Shown piece by piece: positions 26,110-33,940 of a stretch of DNA of 64,000 nt. How positions within the stretch are numbered: the first letter of the stretch is position 1; each line of letters opens with the position of its first letter. Source of the DNA: Spirochaetota bacterium (GTDB taxonomy: Bacteria > Spirochaetota > Spirochaetia > Treponematales > UBA12059); contig JAKLDN010000002.1 of the NCBI GenBank assembly GCA_022703505.1, forward strand, positions 1 to 64,000, given 5' to 3'. A model generated the notes under the pieces. It saw nothing but the letters and a program-made list of their open reading frames with translations, searched no databases and was not told the DNA's origin. A program made the translations under genes and the position numbers.

Positions 26110-26343
26110 TGATTCGCGCGGGGGAGTTCCGGGCGATCGACGAAGCGAAGCTTCGTCGCCGCGGAGGCGCCGCCTCCGCGCACCACCGGGCGATCTTCGC
26201 GAGGAACTACTGATGAACCGCGGCGGCATCGCCGCCGCGCGGCATCGGGCCATGTTCGCGAGGGATTACCGATGAGCCGCGCGGGGGCTTTCCGGGAGGT
26301 CGACGAAGCGAGGCTTCGTTGCCGCGGCGGCATCGCCGCCGCG
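26079..26343 (+). repeat. Triplicated proS 3' tail interspersed with palindromes
   Basis: The final bases of proS, encoding HRAIFARNY-stop (26079-26109), reappear at about 26181-26215 almost unchanged ([10 protein letters not shown]-stop in another frame) and at about 26240-26275 in diverged form (RHRAMFARDY). Each copy is followed by palindromes. After copy 1 there is CGACGAAGCG/CTTCGTCG with CGCGGAGGCG/CGCCTCCGCG. After copy 2 there is CGCGGCGG/CCGCCGCG. After copy 3 both a CGACGAAGC-type and a GCGGCGG-type palindrome occur, and these run into the coding region of the next gene. This is a tandem duplication of gene tail plus REP-like elements. Confidence 0.85.
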
Positions 26344-27378
26344 CTCTGCCTGGCCGCGCTCTGCCTGGCCGCGGGCTGCGCCCGCCGCGCCGACCCCGAG
26401 CCCGTCGAGGAATTTCCGGAATCCTTCGCCCAGGGCGCCGTCCTCAGCCTCTCCGGGGGACGCTTGGCCGCCCTCCCGGCCGGCGCGGTGTCCGTCCCTC
26501 CGGGCCTGCCCTCCGGTGTGGCTCCGGCGGTCGCGGCCCTCGCGGCCGTCGACGGCCGGACCGCGGCCCTCGCCCTGAACCGGACCGGACTGGTCCTTCT
26601 CCGGATCGATCCCGAGCGCCGGCGTTACAGAATCGACCCCCTGGAGTCCGGGGAGGAGTTCGACGGCCGGACCGTGGGGGGCCTGTTCCTCCGGGAGGGA
26701 ACCCTGTACTGCACCCTGTACCGGGACCCCCACTTCGAAACCCGGCCCACCCGGGATCCCCCCTCCGTACTGGTCGCGGCGGATCCGGGAAATCCGGCCT
26801 CGCCCGCACGCCCCTTCGACCTGGGCCTGGGCGCGGAGGGCTCCGGACTCTTCGCCCTCTTCCCCCAGCCGGACGGCTCCTGGGCTCTCCAGTTCCGGAG
26901 GGCCGTGGAGGACGGCTTCGAGAGCACCTTCCGCCGCTACGACCCCGCGTCCGGATCTTCCCTGGCTCTTTCCCGCTCGGTGTTCGAGGGGCTTCTGGCC
27001 CCCCGCCTCCTGGCCTCGGCCCCGGACACCCTCCGCAGGGCCGCCCGGGCCCTGGCCCCGGAGGGGGCGCCCGCCGTCGTCTCGGCGTCCCTGGCGGACG
27101 GCAGCCGGGGGGCCTACCTCTTCGGCGACGGTCCGGCGGAGGACACGGTGGAGCTTCGCGGGGCCGTATCAGCCTCCGGGGCGGCCCTGGTCTCCTGGAA
27201 CGCCGTGGCGGCGGTAGCCCGGGAGGGCTCGGAGACCGCACTGCGCCTGCCCGTACCGATACCGGGAGCGGTGTACCGCGACGCGGTTCCCCTGGAGGGG
27301 GCGATCCTGGCGGTCTGGGAGGTCGGGGTCTTCCCCAACATCGAAGAATCCGGGATTGTCTTGCTTCCGGTGCCGTGA
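26272..27378 (+). CDS. Putative lipoprotein of unknown function
   Basis: 368 residues. A lipobox (LCLAALCLAAGC, Cys near residue 37) follows a hydrophobic segment, so export and lipidation are expected. The mature part is Pro/Ala-rich and beta-rich, with no recognised domain. Segments such as TVGGLFLREGTLYCTLYRDP and GSWALQFRRAVEDGFESTF could be propeller-like repeats. The first about 22 residues before the hydrophobic core (FREVDEARLRCRGGIAAA) are encoded by the palindromic repeat that also lies behind proS, giving an unusually long n-region. A later start could also be used, but no ATG lies before the lipobox. An outer-membrane-protein-like gene follows 27 bases on. Confidence 0.68.
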   Translation: MSRAGAFREVDEARLRCRGGIAAALCLAALCLAAGCARRADPEPVEEFPESFAQGAVLSLSGGRLAALPAGAVSVPPGLPSGVAPAVAALAAVDGRTAALALNRTGLVLLRIDPERRRYRIDPLESGEEFDGRTVGGLFLREGTLYCTLYRDPHFETRPTRDPPSVLVAADPGNPASPARPFDLGLGAEGSGLFALFPQPDGSWALQFRRAVEDGFESTFRRYDPASGSSLALSRSVFEGLLAPRLLASAPDTLRRAARALAPEGAPAVVSASLADGSRGAYLFGDGPAEDTVELRGAVSASGAALVSWNAVAAVAREGSETALRLPVPIPGAVYRDAVPLEGAILAVWEVGVFPNIEESGIVLLPVP

Positions 27379-27405
27379 GTGGTATAGTTCCTGGTGGAGG
27401 GCCCC

Positions 27406-28053
27406 ATGAAAAGGATGTTCCTGGCGGCGGCCATGCTCCTGGTCTCGGTCTGCGGATTCGCCCTGGATCCCGAGTACCTGAATCCCCGGATCGGGGTCAT
27501 CCTCATCAACAACGTCGTAACCGGGCAGGTCGGGGCCCCGGACGCCCTGGTGAACACCCTCGGCGCCTCCCTAAGCTTTCCGTTCAAGAAGAATCCCCGC
27601 TTCTCCTTCGACCCCGGCCTGGATCTCTACTGGACCCGGTACGAGTGGGGCGCCGACCTACGGGCCCATCCTACGGAGCTGGAGACCGCGGACGCGGGCT
27701 TCGTCGTGGGGGCCATCCTGGACGCCCCGGTCCTCTGGCGCTGGGAGATCGCCGACCGTTTCGACGCCCATCTCGGGGCCGGGGGATCCCTGGTCATCCG
27801 GGCGACCTTCCGGACCGCGGATTCCGCCGCCGAGGACGTGCGGTCGATCGGGGCGTGGTTCTATCAGGGCCTGCGATGGTTCTATCCCAACGCCCAGGTG
27901 CGCCTGTCGTACCGCCTTCAGGAGCGGTTCACCTTCGAGTTCATCCTCCGCGGCTTCCTGCCCCTCTTCAACGCCCTGGACCCCGACGCCCCGTCCTTCT
28001 TCGACCATGCGATGCTGAACGCGGCCATGGGCATGAGGATCAAATTCCGGTAG
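27406..28053 (+). CDS. Putative outer-membrane beta-barrel protein
   Basis: 215 residues. A signal peptide (MKRMFLAAAMLLVSVCGFAL) is followed by alternating aromatic/hydrophobic strands typical of small outer-membrane barrels. Examples are RFSFDPGLDLYWTRYEW, ADAGFVVGAILDAPVLWRW, HLGAGGSLVIRATF, QVRLSYRLQERFTFEFILRG and a last strand ending MGMRIKFR with a terminal aromatic/basic pair. No specific family was recognised. GGTGGAGG sets the start at 27406. It is probably co-transcribed with the preceding lipoprotein, suggesting an envelope assembly. Confidence 0.6.
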   Translation: MKRMFLAAAMLLVSVCGFALDPEYLNPRIGVILINNVVTGQVGAPDALVNTLGASLSFPFKKNPRFSFDPGLDLYWTRYEWGADLRAHPTELETADAGFVVGAILDAPVLWRWEIADRFDAHLGAGGSLVIRATFRTADSAAEDVRSIGAWFYQGLRWFYPNAQVRLSYRLQERFTFEFILRGFLPLFNALDPDAPSFFDHAMLNAAMGMRIKFR

Positions 28054-28107
28054 GAAATCCTCCGGTTCCGGCCCGTCCCGACAGGTTGTCGCAAGACTCG
28101 ATGCGGT

Positions 28108-28461
28108 TCAAAACCCCGCCAGGCGTTTCAGGAAACCGTCCTTGGCTATGAAATTGGTCTGGGCATTCAGGCGGCCGTCCCGGTAGTACCGGACGTAGGG
28201 GATCTCCCGGTTGCCCAGGGTATCCTCCTTGAACGCCAGGAATTCCTCGTAGAAGGGCTCCCGGTCGTATTCCAGGTAGTAGACGCGGTACTCCGGGCTA
28301 TCCGGAAGCCCTTCCAGGTAGGAACGCATCCAGACCCACTGGGGGCACCAGGACTGGGTCAGGACGACGGCCACGGAGGCCGCGGATCCGAGGACATCCG
28401 CCTCGAACTCCCCCCGGGACAGGGCGCTCCTGCACTGCGCTTCCGTAAGGCGGGTCATCAT
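28108..28461 (-). CDS. Thioredoxin-fold protein with a single active-site cysteine
   Basis: 117 residues with thioredoxin topology. A strand-turn ASVAVVLTQSWCPQWVWM occupies the position of the WCGPC motif, followed by YRVYYLEYDREPFYEEF, and IPYVRYYRDG corresponds to the cis-Pro loop. Only the first cysteine of CxxC is present (CPQW), so it cannot act as a classic dithiol oxidoreductase and may be glutaredoxin-like or regulatory. No signal peptide is seen. Start codons at 28461 and 28458 are equally possible. It follows the receiver-domain gene by 31 bases on the same strand. Confidence 0.65.
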   Translation of the reverse strand: MMTRLTEAQCRSALSRGEFEADVLGSAASVAVVLTQSWCPQWVWMRSYLEGLPDSPEYRVYYLEYDREPFYEEFLAFKEDTLGNREIPYVRYYRDGRLNAQTNFIAKDGFLKRLAGF

Positions 28462-28492
28462 GGCCGGAGTGTACCCGGAAGGCGGCCCGCCT

Positions 28493-28876
28493 TCAAGGCA
28501 CGGCGGCCTGGCCGGACAGGGCCCGCTCCACGGTCTTCCGGAGCAGGCCCGGGGCCAGGGGTTTGAGCAGGTAGGCGTAGGGCCGGGTACGGGCCGCCCG
28601 GTCCTGGGATCCCCGGCCCGGGTAGGCGGTCACGTAGATGACCGGGGCGTCGGAGAGGACCCGCATGCGCTCCGCCGCGTCCACTCCGTCGGTGAAGCTG
28701 GCCAGGCGGATGTCCATGATCACCAGGCTGGGTTTCCATCGCAGGACGGCCGGAAGGACGGCGTCCCCGGAGGCGATGATCTCGGGCACGTCGTAGCCCG
28801 CGTCCTCCAGGGTCTCCTGCATCTCCATGGCGGCCAAAGGCTCGTCCTCGACGACGAGAATTCGGGGTCTGTCCAT
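28493..28876 (-). CDS. Single-domain response regulator (receiver only)
   Basis: 127 residues, entirely a CheY-like receiver. ILVVEDEPLAAMEM supplies the acidic pocket, LVIMDIRLASFTDG the phospho-accepting Asp, PVIYVTAYPG the conserved Thr, and YLLKPLAPG the conserved Lys. The short loop FTDGVDAAERM resembles receivers of the hybrid/ANTAR-free type common in spirochaetes and deltaproteobacteria. There is no output domain. The start at 28876 follows GAGGG. The cognate kinase is not in the window. It lies 118 bases downstream of pyrC, so it may have its own promoter. Confidence 0.88.
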   Translation of the reverse strand: MDRPRILVVEDEPLAAMEMQETLEDAGYDVPEIIASGDAVLPAVLRWKPSLVIMDIRLASFTDGVDAAERMRVLSDAPVIYVTAYPGRGSQDRAARTRPYAYLLKPLAPGLLRKTVERALSGQAAVP

Positions 28877-28994
28877 GCATCCCTCGGTGAGTAAAAGGTT
28901 AACATTCCCAAATTCTGTTTTTCGCTTCGACGGGCCGGGCCCGCGGGGCTCGAACGGCGGCCGCGTACATACAAGGTCCGGCAACCCCGTAAGG

Positions 28995-29996
28995 TTACAC
29001 CCTTTCGGCCGTCCAGGCAAGGGCGGATCCAGCGGCGGCCGGGACGGCCCCGTCCACCTCGTCCGGGACCGTCCAGGTTTCCCGGACCAGCCGAACCCGG
29101 CTCCGGTTCGGTGGAAGTCCGTAGAACGAGGCGCCCCGGGCGGAGGCGAAGTCCTCCAGGCGGTCCAAGGCGTCTTCCTCCTCGAAGGCTGCGGCCAGGA
29201 GGGGGAGGGCGACGGGCGCGGCGTAGATCCCCGGGGGGATCGACCCGGACTCCTTGCGGTCCCGGGGATGGGGGGCCGAGTCGGAGCCGAAGAAGACCCG
29301 CTCGCAGGCGGCCGCGGCCTTCCGAAGGGCGGCCCGGTGGGCGGCGTCCTGCAGGACGGGTTTGCAGTAGAGGTGGGGGTTCAGCGCCCGCCCCGCCAGG
29401 TCGTCGGTGGTGAAGGACAGGTGGTGGGCCGTCACGGTGGCGCCCAGGCGCCGGGGCCCCGCGGCCACGAACTCGGCCGCCTCCCGGGTGGACAGGTGCT
29501 CCAGGACGATGCGGAGACGGGGGTAGTCGTCCAGCAGGCCCCGGACCACGGGCAGGAAGGCCCGCTCCCGTTCCAGGACCGGGGCGGCCGGGTCCTCCCC
29601 GTGGACGGACAGCACCAATCCGGCATCCTCCATGGCCGCCAGGGCCTCCCGGATCTCCCCGGGTTCCCGGATCCCGTCGCTCGAATGGGTGGTCGCGCCT
29701 GCGGGATAGTACTTCCCGACCCGGGCTCCCGCGCCGGCCAGGGAGCGCACGGTTTCCGTGTCCATCCCGGGCAGGAGCTTGAAGCTGAGGACCAGGTCCA
29801 GGTCGGGGGCCGCGGCACGGACCGAGGCGGCGTAGGCCCGGAGCGTCGCAGCGTCCGCCAGGGGAGGCAGGGTGTTGGGCATGGGCAGGGCCCGGTCGAA
29901 GAGGGCCGCCGTCCTGCGGACGAACTTCTCCAGGCCGGGGCCGGAGCGGAAATGGACATGGAAATCGTCCGGGGCCCGGATGACCAGGTCACGCAT
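28995..29996 (-). CDS. pyrC: Dihydroorotase (PyrC, class II)
   Basis: 333 residues. It cyclises N-carbamoyl-aspartate in pyrimidine biosynthesis. Diagnostic blocks are PDDFHVHFR (metal-binding HxH), ALPMPNTLPP, GKYYPAGATTHSS (carbamylated-Lys region), LVLSVHGE, VLEHLSTREA, ATVTAHHLSF (metal His), LYCKPVLQD and FFGSDSAPH (catalytic Asp). Length and motif order match E. coli-type PyrC rather than the longer class I enzymes. The start codon overlaps the end of the PP2C phosphatase gene by eight bases, so it is part of that leftward operon despite the unrelated role. Confidence 0.95.
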   Translation of the reverse strand: MRDLVIRAPDDFHVHFRSGPGLEKFVRRTAALFDRALPMPNTLPPLADAATLRAYAASVRAAAPDLDLVLSFKLLPGMDTETVRSLAGAGARVGKYYPAGATTHSSDGIREPGEIREALAAMEDAGLVLSVHGEDPAAPVLERERAFLPVVRGLLDDYPRLRIVLEHLSTREAAEFVAAGPRRLGATVTAHHLSFTTDDLAGRALNPHLYCKPVLQDAAHRAALRKAAAACERVFFGSDSAPHPRDRKESGSIPPGIYAAPVALPLLAAAFEEEDALDRLEDFASARGASFYGLPPNRSRVRLVRETWTVPDEVDGAVPAAAGSALAWTAERV

Positions 29997-31611
29997 CGAA
30001 CCGGAATCCCACCAGGGAAACGTCGTCCTCGAACTGCCCCCGGCCGGAGGCCGCCCTCACGGCCCGGACGATGCCCTCCACCCCGGCGGTTCCCAAGCTC
30101 CGGTTCGACTCCTCCAGGATGGAAAGGAACCCGGGGAGTCCCAGGATGCGATCGTCCGCGCCGCGGACCTCGTAGATGCCGTCGCTGAAGAGGTACAGGA
30201 CGGAATTCGGGGGGATTTCCGTCTCCGCCCCGGGGAACTCCGCCGCGTCGTCGACGCCCACCGCGGGGCCTTCGGTCCTGAGTTCCCGGACGGGTTCGTC
30301 CGGAGCCAGGAGGGCGGCTGGGGGGGAGCCCGCGCTGGCGTACCGGAGCCTCCGGGTCCGGGGGTCCCAGAGCCCGAACCAGGCGGAGAAGTACAGGTTG
30401 TTCTGCTCCTCCCCGCGGTAGGAGGCGTTGAGATCCGAAAGGATCCGCCGGGGATCCCACAATTCGGGTTCCGCGCGGGACAGGGAGTTCACCCGGTGGA
30501 GGAGGCTGACGGACAGGAGGGCCGCCTCGATCCCGTGGCCGCTCACGTCCAGGAGGTAGAGGGCTATCCTGCCGTCCTCGAGCCTCGTGTACCCGAAGGC
30601 GTCCCCCCCCAGGTCCCGGGAGGGCAGGAAGACCCAGTCGGTCCGGAGTTCCCGCCACCGGACCTTCCGGGGAAGCAGCCCCCGGACGTACTCCGCGGCC
30701 CTCCGAAGCTCCGCGGCCAGGTGGTTCTGGGCCGCAGCCACGGCCCTAAGGGAGAGCCTCTCCCGGGCCCGCAGGCGGTTCCGCTCCAGGCAGGATTCGA
30801 TCCGGGCCCGCAGGACCACGGGGTCGAACTCCCGGGGAAGGTAGTCCTCCGCGCCCAGGCGGAGGCAGCGGGCTACGCTGCTGGATTCCTCCAGGGCGGA
30901 GATGACGATCACGTGGATGTCCCGCTGGTTCGGGGCCGCCTTGATCCGTTCCAGGAACTGGTAGCCGTTCATCCCGGGCATCATGATGTCCAGGAGGACC
31001 AGGTCGTAGGACCCCTGATCCAGGGCGTTCAGGGCCTGGGCCCCGTCCGAGGCCTGGTGGACCGAGTGGCCCTGGCGCTCGAGGTGCCGGGTGAGGATCT
31101 CCCGGTTGAAGGCGTCGTCGTCCACCACCAGGATGCTGCCCGCCAGGCGGGAAGGACCCGCGGATTCCTCGATCCCGGCCAGGGATTCCTCGGACAGTTC
31201 CTCCGCGTCGAAGGCGTGGGCCAGGGCACTCTCGAAGAGTTCCGCGGTCCGGTTGGATGCCTCGAGTATCTTCTGGAGGTCCGGGATGTACAGGGAAAGG
31301 TCCTCGGATTGGCAGGCCCGCTTGGCGGCCTGGATCTGGGCTATGGCGTCGTACAGGAGCCCGTAGATCCTCCGCTTCAGGGGCTCCCGGCTCTCCGCGG
31401 CCGGGGCTCCCTCCCCGGGGGCCGCGAAGAACTGGAGCAGGGGCTCCCGGAGGGAAAGGGCCTTTTCCCGCAGGTCTCCGAAGGCGGTTTCCAGCTCGGA
31501 TTCCCTCCGGCCCGCCGCGTCCTCCAGCAGGATGTCCGCGTATCCCACGATGTGGTTGAGTAGGGTGCGTATCTCGTGGCGTATCCGGGTGCGGGATTCC
31601 GGGGTCGTCAT
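29989..31611 (-). CDS. PP2C/SpoIIE-type phosphatase with HisKA-like helix and receiver domain
   Basis: 540 residues. The N-terminus has RHEIRTLLNHIVGYADIL, which looks like a HisKA dimerisation/phosphoacceptor helix (His about 12), but no ATPase domain follows. A receiver spans about 158-275 (ILVVDDDAFNREIL, LVLLDIMMPGMNGY, VIVISALEESS). The C-terminal about 230 residues are a PPM/SpoIIE phosphatase: PSRDLGGDAFGYTRLEDGR, LYLLDVSGHGIEAALLSVSL, ASAGSPPAALLA, LYLFSDGIYEV and FEDDVSLVGFRF. Such RsbU/RsbP-like enzymes dephosphorylate STAS anti-anti-sigma factors, and one STAS gene lies at 38698-39249. Its ATG is five bases after the stop of the 44-residue upstream gene. Confidence 0.88.
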   Translation of the reverse strand: MTTPESRTRIRHEIRTLLNHIVGYADILLEDAAGRRESELETAFGDLREKALSLREPLLQFFAAPGEGAPAAESREPLKRRIYGLLYDAIAQIQAAKRACQSEDLSLYIPDLQKILEASNRTAELFESALAHAFDAEELSEESLAGIEESAGPSRLAGSILVVDDDAFNREILTRHLERQGHSVHQASDGAQALNALDQGSYDLVLLDIMMPGMNGYQFLERIKAAPNQRDIHVIVISALEESSSVARCLRLGAEDYLPREFDPVVLRARIESCLERNRLRARERLSLRAVAAAQNHLAAELRRAAEYVRGLLPRKVRWRELRTDWVFLPSRDLGGDAFGYTRLEDGRIALYLLDVSGHGIEAALLSVSLLHRVNSLSRAEPELWDPRRILSDLNASYRGEEQNNLYFSAWFGLWDPRTRRLRYASAGSPPAALLAPDEPVRELRTEGPAVGVDDAAEFPGAETEIPPNSVLYLFSDGIYEVRGADDRILGLPGFLSILEESNRSLGTAGVEGIVRAVRAASGRGQFEDDVSLVGFRFDA

Positions 31612-31616
31612 CCGGC

Positions 31617-31751
31617 TTATGTCCGCTCGGCGTGCTCTTCGGCGTACTTGCGGAACTCCTCCTCGGTCATCCTGTCCGCGTACAGGGGATACAGGGCCTC
31701 GACCAGCTCTTCCAGGGTCGGGAATTTCGCTCCGTCCAACTTGAATGCCAT
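31617..31751 (-). CDS. 44-residue acidic protein upstream of the PP2C phosphatase
   Basis: A small gene not captured by length filters. It reads MAFKLDGAKFPTLEELVEAL, then YPLYADRM, TEEEFRKYAEEH and AERT. The sequence is amphipathic helical, with two helices separated by a short turn and no cysteines or signal. An AGGAAAGG ribosome-binding site lies at good spacing, and its stop is five bases before the phosphatase ATG, which argues for a real, co-translated gene. The role is unknown; it could be a partner or regulator of the phosphatase. Confidence 0.62.
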   Translation of the reverse strand: MAFKLDGAKFPTLEELVEALYPLYADRMTEEEFRKYAEEHAERT

Positions 31752-31833
31752 GCTCGCGCCTTTCCTGTGCGTCCGGTGCCGATCCATAGGGGGGCGGGAT
31801 CAACTATAGCCGATGGGAGGGGAGGGATCAATC

Positions 31834-31847
31834 GGTGGACGGTGGAC
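31834..31847. repeat. Two GGTGGAC heptads
   Basis: Two copies of GGTGGAC lie upstream of murA. The same heptad is repeated five times, with inverted copies, at 40220-40329. It is a short relic or seed of the same repeat family. Confidence 0.55.
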
Positions 31848-31901
31848 AGGGAGGGGGGGCGCCTGTTGCCTAATCGCCCTCCGGACCGATAGAGTAGCCC
31901 C

Positions 31902-33185
31902 ATGTACAAGTACCGAATCGAGGGGGGCTTCCCCATCAAGGGCCGGATCCGGGCCAGCGGAAACAAGAACGCAGCCCTGCCCTGCATCGCCGCCGCCCTG
32001 CTGGCGGAAGAGCCCGTCATCCTGCGCAACATCCCGGAGATCGAGGACGCCCAGGTGATGCTCGAGACCGCGTCCCGCCTGGGCGCCCGGGTGGAGAAAC
32101 TGGATCCCGGGGTCTGGAGGATCGACGCCTCGGGACCCCTCGGCACCGAGATCCCGGAGGAGCAGTCCCGGAAGATCCGGGCCTCCATCCTCTTCGCGGG
32201 TCCCCTCGTGGCCCGCACGGGCCGCTGCGTCCTCCCGCCCCCCGGGGGCGACGTGATCGGCCGGCGCCGGCTGGACACCCACCTCCTGGCCCTGGAGGAA
32301 CTGGGCGCCCGGATCGAGGTGGACGGCAAGTTCGTCTTCACCGCCAACAAGCTGGTCGGGGCGGACGTCTTCCTGGACGAGGCCTCCGTGACCGCCACGG
32401 AGAACGCCGTGATGGCCGCCGTCCGGGCGGAAGGCCGGACGGTCCTGCGGAACACGGCCAGCGAGCCCCACGTCCAGGACCTCTGCCGCATGCTCGTGGG
32501 CATGGGGGCCTCCATCTCCGGCATCGGCTCCAACATCCTGGAGATCCAGGGCGTGCCCGCCCTGGGAGGGACGGATTTCTCCATCGGCCCGGACTTCATG
32601 GAGATCGGCTCCTTCATCGGTCTGGCCGCGGTCACCCACGGGGAGTTGGATATCGAGGGAGTGCGGTCGGACGAGCTCCGGATGATCAAGCTGGGCTTCG
32701 CCAAGCTGGGGATACGGTGGACCGTGGAGGGCGACCTCCTTCGGGTCCCCGCGGGCCAAGTCCTCAAGGTCGTCCCGGACCTGGGCGGTCAGATCCCCAA
32801 GATCGACGACGCCCCGTGGCCGGGTTTCCCTCCGGACCTGACCAGCATCATGACCGTGGTGGCCACCCAGGTGGAGGGCACCAGCCTGATCCACGAGAAG
32901 ATGTTCGAGTCCCGGATGTTCTTCGTGGACAAGCTCATCGGGATGGGTGCCCGGATCATCCTCTGCGACCCCCACCGGGCCGTGGTCTCCGGGCCGTCCC
33001 GGCTCTCGGGCTCCGAGCTCGTCTCCCCGGACGTGCGGGCGGGCATGGCCATGGTCATCGCGGCCCTCTGCGCCGAGGGGACCAGCATGATCAAGAACGT
33101 GTACCAGATCGAGCGGGGCTACGAGCGCATCACCGAGCGCCTGCGTTCTCTGGGCGCCCGGATCGACCGCATCGAGGATTGTTAA
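31902..33185 (+). CDS. murA: UDP-N-acetylglucosamine 1-carboxyvinyltransferase (MurA), Asp variant
   Basis: 427 residues. It adds enolpyruvate to UDP-GlcNAc, the first committed step of peptidoglycan synthesis. [16 protein letters not shown] is the conserved Lys/Asn N-terminal loop, with [38 protein letters not shown] and [13 protein letters not shown] following. The mobile catalytic loop reads [11 protein letters not shown], so Asp117 replaces the Cys that fosfomycin alkylates. The same substitution is known in Mycobacterium, Chlamydia and Borrelia. Its stop overlaps the stop of the convergent J-domain gene. No clear Shine-Dalgarno precedes the ATG. Confidence 0.96.
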   Translation: MYKYRIEGGFPIKGRIRASGNKNAALPCIAAALLAEEPVILRNIPEIEDAQVMLETASRLGARVEKLDPGVWRIDASGPLGTEIPEEQSRKIRASILFAGPLVARTGRCVLPPPGGDVIGRRRLDTHLLALEELGARIEVDGKFVFTANKLVGADVFLDEASVTATENAVMAAVRAEGRTVLRNTASEPHVQDLCRMLVGMGASISGIGSNILEIQGVPALGGTDFSIGPDFMEIGSFIGLAAVTHGELDIEGVRSDELRMIKLGFAKLGIRWTVEGDLLRVPAGQVLKVVPDLGGQIPKIDDAPWPGFPPDLTSIMTVVATQVEGTSLIHEKMFESRMFFVDKLIGMGARIILCDPHRAVVSGPSRLSGSELVSPDVRAGMAMVIAALCAEGTSMIKNVYQIERGYERITERLRSLGARIDRIEDC

Positions 33186-33940
33186 GCCCGGGCCCGGGAC
33201 AGGCGCTCGTAGGCCTCCCGGGCCTCCCGGAACTTCTCCTCGTTCCCGGCCGGTCCGTCGGGGTGGTGGAGGCGGGACAGCCGCTTCCAGGCCCGGCGGA
33301 CCTCGTCCGTCGGCGAGCCCGGGGGAAGTCCCAGCACGTCCCAATCGTCCCGGTAGTCCGGGAAATGCCGGGCCCGGGCGAGCCGCGCCTCCTCCTCCGG
33401 AACCCCCAGGGCTGCCAGGCGGGAGGAGGTGTCCAGGTCCTCCCCGGGTCCGAGGTCCCGGGAGTTCATCCTCCGCAGGGCGAAGAAGGCATCGGCCGCC
33501 AGGGGCCGCAGGGCGCGGTCCGCCCGGCCGTCGAAGGCCGCGGTGAGCACGGCGATGCTTCGGTCCAGGTCCCCGGAGGGACGGACCGCGGAGGCCGCCC
33601 GGGCCGTCCAGGCCGCCAGGCCCCGGGGTGCCGAGGCGGAATCGCGCAGGACCTGTCCGGCGCTTTCCGGGGGTATCCCGAGCCTGCGGGCTTCCGCGGC
33701 CGCCAAGCCCGCCAGGAGGGCGGCCCCCGGCGCGGGCTCCGACCGGGGCGGGGGGGAGGAGTCGGGATTCTCCAGGTAGGAAGCCAGTTCCGCGCGCAGG
33801 CGCTGGGTCCGGAGTATCTCCGCCCCCATGACGCCCAGGAGGGCTCCCGCGGGCACTCCGTAGAATCCCGCCAGGATACCCCCGGCCAGGGCCCCCAGGA
33901 GGGCCGGCGTTCCCGCGCGGGCCGCCTCAGTCGGGCGCAT
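33182..33940 (-). CDS. DjlA-like J-domain protein
   Basis: 252 residues. A hydrophobic N-terminus ([21 protein letters not shown]) suggests membrane anchoring. The middle (about 70-175) is helical, in the place of the TerB-like domain of DjlA. The C-terminus is a J domain, [19 protein letters not shown] followed by [10 protein letters not shown] with the essential HPD, then [13 protein letters not shown]. It would stimulate a DnaK-type ATPase at the membrane. Its start overlaps the upstream membrane-protein gene by 14 bases. It is last in a three-gene leftward operon. Confidence 0.82.
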   Translation of the reverse strand: MRPTEAARAGTPALLGALAGGILAGFYGVPAGALLGVMGAEILRTQRLRAELASYLENPDSSPPPRSEPAPGAALLAGLAAAEARRLGIPPESAGQVLRDSASAPRGLAAWTARAASAVRPSGDLDRSIAVLTAAFDGRADRALRPLAADAFFALRRMNSRDLGPGEDLDTSSRLAALGVPEEEARLARARHFPDYRDDWDVLGLPPGSPTDEVRRAWKRLSRLHHPDGPAGNEEKFREAREAYERLSRARA

